Source of the DNA: Brochothrix campestris FSL F6-1037
GTDB lineage: Bacteria; Bacillota; Bacilli; Lactobacillales; Listeriaceae
NCBI RefSeq assembly: GCF_000525915.1
Contig: NZ_AODH01000049.1
Location: forward strand, 1-45,476
DNA: 45,476 bases
Direction: 5' to 3'
The notes under the pieces are model-generated. The model saw nothing but the letters and a program-made list of their open reading frames with translations, had not been told where the DNA came from and did no database searches. A program made the position numbers and the translations under genes. Of the stretch, positions 42,427 through 45,476 are shown one piece after another (the first letter of the stretch is position 1; every line of letters starts with the position of its first letter).

Positions 42427-42456
42427 TTGATTAGAATAACAGACAAAGGGTATAGT
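42427..42456 (+). promoter_or_regulatory. Promoter of ctc, with a SigB-like -10
   Basis: TTGATT (42427-42432), 18-bp spacer, TATAGT (42451-42456) as a sigma-A reading. GGGTAT at 42448-42453 overlaps and equals the sigma-B -10 consensus, but a proper GTTT -35 is not clear at the right distance. ctc is a general-stress gene in Bacillus and Listeria. Confidence 0.5.
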
Positions 42457-42493
42457 AAGAGAGAAGTCTAATTAATTATAGGAGGAAACTATT

Positions 42494-43114
42494 ATGACCA
42501 TTGAATTGAAGACTAAGCCAAGATCTTTAGAGAAACATTCAGACGTAAGACGTGACCGTGAGGCAGGAAATATTCCAGCAGTTGTTTACGGTTACGGTAT
42601 TAAAAATACCAATGTCAATGTGGATGAGGTCGAATTGATCAAGACGTTGAGAGAAAATGGACGTAATGCGGTTCTGACAATTACGTTAGATAATAAAAAA
42701 ACAAATGTTGTTTTTCATGACTATCAAAAGCATCCATTGTACGGTAATTTAGTTCATATTGATTTATTAGCCGTTAATATGAAAGAAGAACTTGAAACAG
42801 CTGTATCGATTCGACTCGTTGGCGAACCGAAGGCGAAAGCTGGTGTATTAGAACAAGTTCTCTATGAGGTCATTATTTCAGCTACACCGGCCAATGTACC
42901 AGAAACATTAGAATTAGATGTTTCGAAATTGGAAATAGGAGACACTTTAACAGTTGCTGATTTAACAGCAGGTAAAGAATATACGATCTTAGCAGATGGT
43001 GAAGATGCCGTTGTTAATTTACAAGCACCTCAAGAGCTTGAAGAACCAACTGCTGGTACGGTGGATGTACCTGAACCAGAAGCAATCCATGGTACGGATG
43101 AAGAAAAAGTCTAA
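42494..43114 (+). CDS. rplY: 50S ribosomal protein L25/general stress protein Ctc
   Basis: A 206-residue protein of the long L25/TL5/Ctc family that binds 5S rRNA. The N-terminal L25 domain spans about residues 1-95 (PRSLEKHSDVRRDREAGNIPAVVYG). The C-terminal TL5 beta domain is about 96-185, and an acidic tail follows. ATAGGAGG precedes the ATG. In Bacillus, pth follows directly; here a minus-strand CDF gene and a parS-like site intervene. Confidence 0.94.
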   Translation: MTIELKTKPRSLEKHSDVRRDREAGNIPAVVYGYGIKNTNVNVDEVELIKTLRENGRNAVLTITLDNKKTNVVFHDYQKHPLYGNLVHIDLLAVNMKEELETAVSIRLVGEPKAKAGVLEQVLYEVIISATPANVPETLELDVSKLEIGDTLTVADLTAGKEYTILADGEDAVVNLQAPQELEEPTAGTVDVPEPEAIHGTDEEKV

Positions 43115-43120
43115 ATCGAA

Positions 43121-43162
43121 AAAAGCGTCAAACCCAGTGTTGACTGGATTTGACGCTTTTTT
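43121..43162. terminator. Bidirectional terminator between ctc and the CDF gene
   Basis: AAAAGCGTCAAACCCAGT and ACTGGATTTGACGCTTTT form an 18-bp stem with one mismatch and loop GTTG, with T-runs on both strands. It serves two convergent genes. Confidence 0.93.
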
Positions 43163-43167
43163 TCGGT

Positions 43168-44053
43168 TTAATGACTGAAATTTGATATTAATAGCTCTGT
43201 TTCGGGTTCGATGTGAATGAGTACTTCAGCCAAAGCGAAATGTTTTTTGATGGAGTTTTCGATGTGATCGCATAAACGATGTGCATTACCAACCGTCATA
43301 TCGTGTGGGACGACCAGATGGAAATCGACATACACTTCTGTACCTGCCTTACGTGTGCGAAAGTCATGGTAATCGATAAAATGAGCGTGGTAACTATTAA
43401 TCGTATCTTCGATTAAACGTTCTTCTTTTGGTGATAAGCGTGAATCCATCAACGGCGGAAACGATTCTTTTAGTAGTAAGGTTGCCTCGTACATAATGTA
43501 AAGAGCAGTTAACATCCCAATCACTGGATCCAACCATAATAGACCGGTGTAATGTACAAGCAGTAAACTGAGTGCCACGCCCAGTGAAGTCAAAACGTCA
43601 GTTGTTAAGTGCAACGCATTGGACTTCATCGCAACAGAACCGGCCTTTTCGGCAGCGCGTTTAACAATCATTCCGACGATGCCGTTAACAACCGCCCCGA
43701 GGAGCATTACGCCAATCCCTAAAAAAGGGAGGGTGATTTCAGCGGGGTGTCGTAGTTTGTCGATACATTCAACGATAATCCAAATGCCGGCGACATAAAT
43801 CAGTAACGTCTCAACAGTCCCCGAGAGGTTTTCTGCTTTACCGTGTCCGTACGGGTGTTTTTTATCAGCAGGTTGACGGGCGATTTGAATCGAAAAAAAA
43901 GGTCAAAATGGAAGCGAATAAATCCATCGATGTATGGATTGCTTCGGATATAATTGCGACCGATCCGGTTAAAAAACCAACGATTAGTTTGAGAATAAAC
44001 ATTGTTAGATTGCTAATAATTGATAACAATGTGATGTTTGTATGAGATTTCAT
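43168..44053 (-). CDS. Cation diffusion facilitator family transporter, frameshifted
   Basis: A proton-coupled divalent metal exporter, six transmembrane helices plus a cytoplasmic ferredoxin-like domain. Metal-site motifs are HTSMD in helix 2 and NALHLTTDVLTS in helix 5, with HPYGHGKAEN between them. The C-terminal domain ends HIEPETELLISNFSH. The N-terminal part starts at 44053 (MKSHTNITLLSII). An eight-A run on the plus strand (43893-43900) breaks the frame. With seven it reads TFFSIQIARQPADKKHPYG, giving 294 residues. Metal specificity (Zn, Fe, Mn or other) is not clear. Confidence 0.9.
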
Positions 44054-44356
44054 GGGTGGCCTCCAATATTTAAGTTAAGACATGAGTGTATCATAACATC
44101 GACTGTTAGTGTGGGTCTATAGCAATGATGTTTGCGGATAGATAGACTATAAGCTCGGGCAAGTATTGTTGCATTAGGGCAATGCCGGCTGTTTCACGTG
44201 AAACGAAAAAGGGCGTTTTAAGTAGGGTGGTAATCAGAGCTATGTTATAATGACAGGATAGTAAGCACATTAAATATTAAACAGAAACCAGGCTGAAGAA
44301 GCTTGGTATTGTTTCGGTGTTCTTAAACTGTAAAGAAACAAATGGAGGAAACACTA
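44054..44356 (+). other. Intergenic region CDF / pth with parS
   Basis: 303 bp without a gene. It holds the parS-like site at 44190-44205 and an extended -10 (TGTTATAAT, ending 44251) for pth. A small imperfect hairpin (ACCAGGCTG...AAGCTTGGT, about 44288-44308) lies in the leader. Confidence 0.5.
44190..44205. other. parS-like centromere site (Spo0J/ParB binding)
   Basis: TGTTTCACGTGAAACG matches the Bacillus parS consensus TGTTNCACGTGAAACA at all positions but the last, and contains the perfect palindrome GTTTCACGTGAAAC. parS sites cluster near the replication origin, where ParB and SMC are loaded; the gene order here places this site near the origin. The intergenic location is compatible with a real site. 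Confidence 0.85.
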
Positions 44357-44923
44357 ATGAAAATGATTGTAGGCTTAGGTAATGTTGGAAAAAAATATGA
44401 GGGTACACGACATAATATTGGTTTCATGGTCGTTGATGAACTCAATCAACGGTTAGGAGGTACCTTTAAATTAACTAAGTATAATGGATCTGTTAGTACG
44501 GTGCTGTTTAAGGGTGTGAAAGTAATGCTCGTTAAACCGACCACTTTTATGAATGAATCGGGTCTTTGTATTCGTCAACTGGCTGATTATTACGAAATTG
44601 CGCTTGAAGACATCGTGGTCATTTATGATGATTTAGATTTGCCAATCGGACAACTGCGCCTACGACAAAAAGGTAGTGCAGGTGGTCATAACGGGATTAA
44701 GTCAACGATTCAACATCTTGGCACCCAAAATTTCAAACGCATTAAAGTCGGGATTACACGTCCAATCGACGGCAACATTGTTAATTGGGTCTTGGGACGT
44801 TTTAGTAAGGCTGAGCAAACAGAGGTAGATGTAGCGATTAAGACAGCTGCCGATGCCTCGCAAAGTTGGTTAGCGACTGACTTTATTAAAGCGATGAATC
44901 AATACAATCAAACCTCAATTTAA
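44357..44923 (+). CDS. pth: Peptidyl-tRNA hydrolase
   Basis: Releases peptides from stalled peptidyl-tRNA; essential. At 188 residues it matches the family. The catalytic His19 is in GTRHNIGF, Asn9 in GLGN, and the Asp in IVIYDDLDLP. The ATG at 44357 behind AATGGAGG gives MKMIVGLGNVG; the earlier ATG at 44342 has no ribosome site. mfd begins 16 bp later. Confidence 0.96.
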   Translation: MKMIVGLGNVGKKYEGTRHNIGFMVVDELNQRLGGTFKLTKYNGSVSTVLFKGVKVMLVKPTTFMNESGLCIRQLADYYEIALEDIVVIYDDLDLPIGQLRLRQKGSAGGHNGIKSTIQHLGTQNFKRIKVGITRPIDGNIVNWVLGRFSKAEQTEVDVAIKTAADASQSWLATDFIKAMNQYNQTSI

Positions 44924-44939
44924 AGGAGCATCTCACATT

Positions 44940-45476
44940 ATGTTGAAGCAACTTAAACAACAATTCAAACAGCAGCCCGAAATGGAACAAGTCATGTCAA
45001 TGCTGTTAACCGATCAACGGGCACAATTAGTGACAGGTCTAACGGGTTCTGTCCGTTCGTTGTTTGCTAGTGTGTTAGCAGAAACGCTTGAACGTCAAAT
45101 CATTTATGTCGCTCATAATCTCTTTCAAGCACAACAAGTGCATGAATCGCTGCGCGCCTTTTTACCTGAGCAACAGGTGAAATTGTATCCCGCCGATGAT
45201 TTTGTCGCAACGGATATGAGTATTGCTAGCCCAGAGTTAAAAGCCCAACGCCTTGAGACGTTGGCTTTTATGCAGACGGATCAACCTGGAATTGTGGTCG
45301 TGCCGATTTCGGCGATACGGAAACGGATGACACCGGTACAACAGTGGCGCTCCAGTCAGCAAACATTTGAAGTTGGTGGCGAAATGGAGTTAGCGTCTTT
45401 CATCAAAAGATGATTGAAACCGGTTATACGATGGTTGATAAAGTTTCGTTACAAGGTGAGTACAGTGTTCGTGGTG
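44940..45476 (+). CDS. mfd: Transcription-repair coupling factor Mfd, N-terminal part, frameshifted
   Basis: Start of the large (about 1170-residue) translocase that removes stalled RNA polymerase and recruits UvrA. Only the UvrB-like N-terminal module is inside the window: VTGLTGSVRSLFASVLAETL and LYPADDFVATDMSIASPELKAQR are typical. The frame stops at 45413. One extra T in TTT near 45400 gives ASFHQKMIETGYTMVDKV and leads on to QGEYSVRG at the window end. The start follows AAAGGAGC. The gene continues beyond the window. Confidence 0.92.

Overview
Identity and general character. The window is a low-to-moderate GC Firmicutes chromosome segment whose gene order is the classical origin-proximal Bacillales order: guaB, dacA, serS, tadA, SRP RNA, dnaX, ybaB, recR, yaaL, tmk, pstA, holB, ricT, yabA, yabB, yazA, rsmI, metG, tatD, yabE-like, rnmV, rsmA, veg, purR, spoVG, glmU, prs, ctc, pth, mfd. 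An acyl-CoA synthetase/tadA/cydABCD block, and ldh placed directly after prs, point to the Listeriaceae. Both aa3-type quinol oxidase (qox) and cytochrome bd are present. My best guess is Brochothrix or a close Listeria relative. This rests on gene content and order only; no database search was possible. A parS-like site at 44190-44205 supports an origin-proximal position.

Layout. 1-2370: end of the qox operon and a small membrane protein. 2387-7366: guaB, a CocE/S15-type hydrolase and the D,D-carboxypeptidase dacA. 7415-9645: serine T-box leader, serS and a histidine phosphatase. 9646-9979: non-coding, repeat-rich and structured. 9980-13785: branched/medium-chain acyl-CoA synthetase (minus), tadA, a 430-bp internally deleted IS3 element, and GMP reductase (minus). 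14172-20056: cydABCD operon. 20112-20498: SRP RNA and terminator. 20624-24872: dnaX, ybaB, recR, yaaL, tmk and the c-di-AMP receptor pstA. 24936-26411: POT peptide transporter. 26588-32827: holB, ricT, yabA, yabB, yazA, rsmI, metG. 32887-36565: tatD, G5/3D-domain wall protein, rnmV, rsmA. 36802-41321: veg, purR, spoVG, glmU, prs. 41370-44053: ldh (minus), ctc, CDF cation transporter (minus). 44054 to the end: parS, pth and the start of mfd.

How it fits together. The window combines respiration (qox, cyd) with fermentation (ldh), purine control (guaB, guaC, PurR, Prs), replication and repair (dnaX, holB, yabA, recR, mfd), and translation housekeeping (serS, metG, tadA, rsmA, rsmI, yabB, pth, ffs).

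Notable points. (1) Intergenic sequence holds a dispersed repeat family. One module sits right at the stop codons of guaB and guaC as about 118-bp partial duplications. Another short motif repeatedly lies next to a hairpin. (2) Fourteen genes, including essential tmk and prs, carry a single-base frameshift, nearly all in A/T runs. These are most likely sequence errors, so I annotate the genes as intact with the shift marked. (3) The prs-ldh junction, where L. monocytogenes carries its virulence island, is empty here.
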